A stretch of DNA of 5,463 bases from Abditibacteriota bacterium (GTDB lineage Bacteria; Armatimonadota; UBA5829). The notes below the pieces were generated by a model. The model was not told the DNA's origin. It did no database searches and worked only from the letters and a program-made list of their open reading frames with translations. The translations under genes were made by a program, and so were the position numbers. Location: assembly GCA_017958015.1 (NCBI GenBank), contig JAGDDM010000277.1, positions 1-5,463 of the forward strand. Reading direction: 5' to 3'. Positions 4,654 through 5,463 of the stretch are shown here, piece after piece (position 1 is the first letter of the stretch; each line of letters begins with the position of its first letter).

Positions 4654-5463
4654 ATGACTACATTTTTGATTGGTCTCGCGATACTTGTTATCGGAGGATT
4701 TTTCTACGGGAAGTTTTGTGACAAAGTTTTCGGACCCGATGACAGACCCACACCGGCAGTCTACAAAGCCGACGGCGTTGACTATGTGGTTATGCCCCAG
4801 TGGAAAAACCTGCTTATCAACCTTCTGAACATCGCCGGCACCGGCCCCATCATCGGCGCCATTCAGGGCGCTCTCTTCGGTCCCATCGCTCTTTTGATTA
4901 TCCCCGTGGGCTGCGTTTTCGGCGGCGCTTTCCACGACTATATGTGCGGTATGATTTCCATGCGCTCCGGCGGCAAAGAGATGACCGACCTCATGAAGAG
5001 CTTCACCTCCAAGGATATGTACCTTGTGTACACGCTCCTGGTGTGGGTTCTCCTGCTCCTTGTGGGCGCCGTGTTCATTTACACCCCGGGAGATATGATA
5101 AGCATAAACCTCTGCGGCAGAAGCGCCTCCGAGTTCGATGTGTGGACCTGGGTTATCTACGGCGGAATCTTCCTTTACTACTTCGCCGCCACACTCTTCC
5201 CCATAGACAAGATTATCGGAAAGATTTATCCCATCTTCGGTATGCTCCTTTTCTTCTCCGCCATCGGTATTTTCTGCGGATTCTTCTTTAAGGACATGAA
5301 CATTTCCGAAGTTACCCGGGAGAACTGGATGGGCATCCACCCGGACAAAACCGTCCACCTTATCCCCATATTCTTCCTCACCGTGGCCTGCGGCATCGTT
5401 TCCGGTTTCCACTCCACCCAGTGCGCTCTCACCGGCAGATGCATCCGCAGCGAGCGTGAGGGC
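4654..5463 (+). CDS. cstA: Carbon starvation protein A (CstA family transporter), 5' part
   Basis: The first 270 residues of an inner-membrane carrier of the CstA/BtsT family, cut by the window end with the frame still open. E. coli members take up pyruvate and were earlier linked to peptide uptake during starvation; the substrate here is not known. Family motifs are F-Y-G-K-F (17-21), F-G-P-D-D-R-P-T-P-A (26-35), D-G-V-D-Y-V-V-M-P-Q-W-K (39-50), the very conserved L-L-N-I-A-G-T-G-P-I-I-G-A-I-Q-G-A-L-F-G-P (55-75), F-H-D-Y-M-C-G-M-I-S-M-R (90-101) and V-S-G-F-H-S-T-Q (249-256). The short N-terminus and F-G-P-D-D-R fit the shorter form (about 480 residues in clostridia and other anaerobes) rather than the roughly 700-residue E. 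coli type. ATG 4654 has ACGGAG 7 nt upstream. It follows the cold-shock gene but is separated by a strong terminator and has its own -10 element. Confidence 0.94.
   Translation, partial: MTTFLIGLAILVIGGFFYGKFCDKVFGPDDRPTPAVYKADGVDYVVMPQWKNLLINLLNIAGTGPIIGAIQGALFGPIALLIIPVGCVFGGAFHDYMCGMISMRSGGKEMTDLMKSFTSKDMYLVYTLLVWVLLLLVGAVFIYTPGDMISINLCGRSASEFDVWTWVIYGGIFLYYFAATLFPIDKIIGKIYPIFGMLLFFSAIGIFCGFFFKDMNISEVTRENWMGIHPDKTVHLIPIFFLTVACGIVSGFHSTQCALTGRCIRSEREG

Noticed and set aside
4327..5412. Open frame of 361 codons on the minus strand over the cold-shock and cstA genes
   Set aside because: It is the antisense shadow of two well-recognised genes, with a His/Glu/Gly-rich translation typical of such shadows.

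Overview
The window looks like chromosomal DNA from a Gram-negative bacterium with moderately high GC in genes and AT-rich gaps between them. A protein with a signal peptide and a C-terminal PEP-CTERM (exosortase) sorting tail, together with two NSS-type sodium symporters, a short-form CstA and a phosphoribosyltransferase-like UbiA enzyme, would fit a member of the PVC group (Lentisphaerae/Victivallales, Kiritimatiellota or Verrucomicrobia). That placement is inference from gene content. There is no rRNA, tRNA, mobile element or CRISPR array.

Region 1 (1-1787, plus strand) is a tightly packed operon whose start lies outside the window. It holds the C-terminal end of an NSS sodium symporter, a small membrane protein of 139 residues, an uncharacterised 101-residue protein, and a 236-residue secreted PEP-CTERM protein. 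Every junction overlaps (1 bp, 32 bp and 4 bp), so the four genes are probably translated from one message and coupled. Near the end of the third gene an A8 run lies between a Shine-Dalgarno-like GGAG and a perfect 7-bp hairpin. A -1 shift there would run without a stop into the PEP-CTERM gene.

Region 2 (1788-4207) is a minus-strand operon that converges on region 1 and shares a bidirectional terminator at about 1794-1829. Its first gene (3350-4207) is a UbiA-family enzyme resembling decaprenyl-phosphate phosphoribosyltransferase. The second (1846-3342), 7 nt downstream, is a complete NSS sodium symporter. The promoter sits directly against the UbiA start codon, so that message may be leaderless.

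Region 3 (4208-5463, plus strand) begins with a divergent promoter region. The plus-strand promoter is strong (TTTACA, 17 bp, extended TGaTATAAT) and is followed by a 16-bp palindrome in the leader of a cold-shock-domain protein gene. That gene ends in a strong intrinsic terminator. A separate promoter packed against the terminator then reads into cstA, a pyruvate/peptide-type uptake carrier, which is cut by the window end after 270 residues.

Three of the eight genes are secondary transporters for amino acids, small acids or peptides, which suggests an organism living on imported organic nutrients. No complete new defence or mobile system is visible. The most unusual items are the compact transporter/PEP-CTERM operon with its possible frameshift element and the possibly leaderless polyprenyl-phosphate phosphoribosyltransferase operon.
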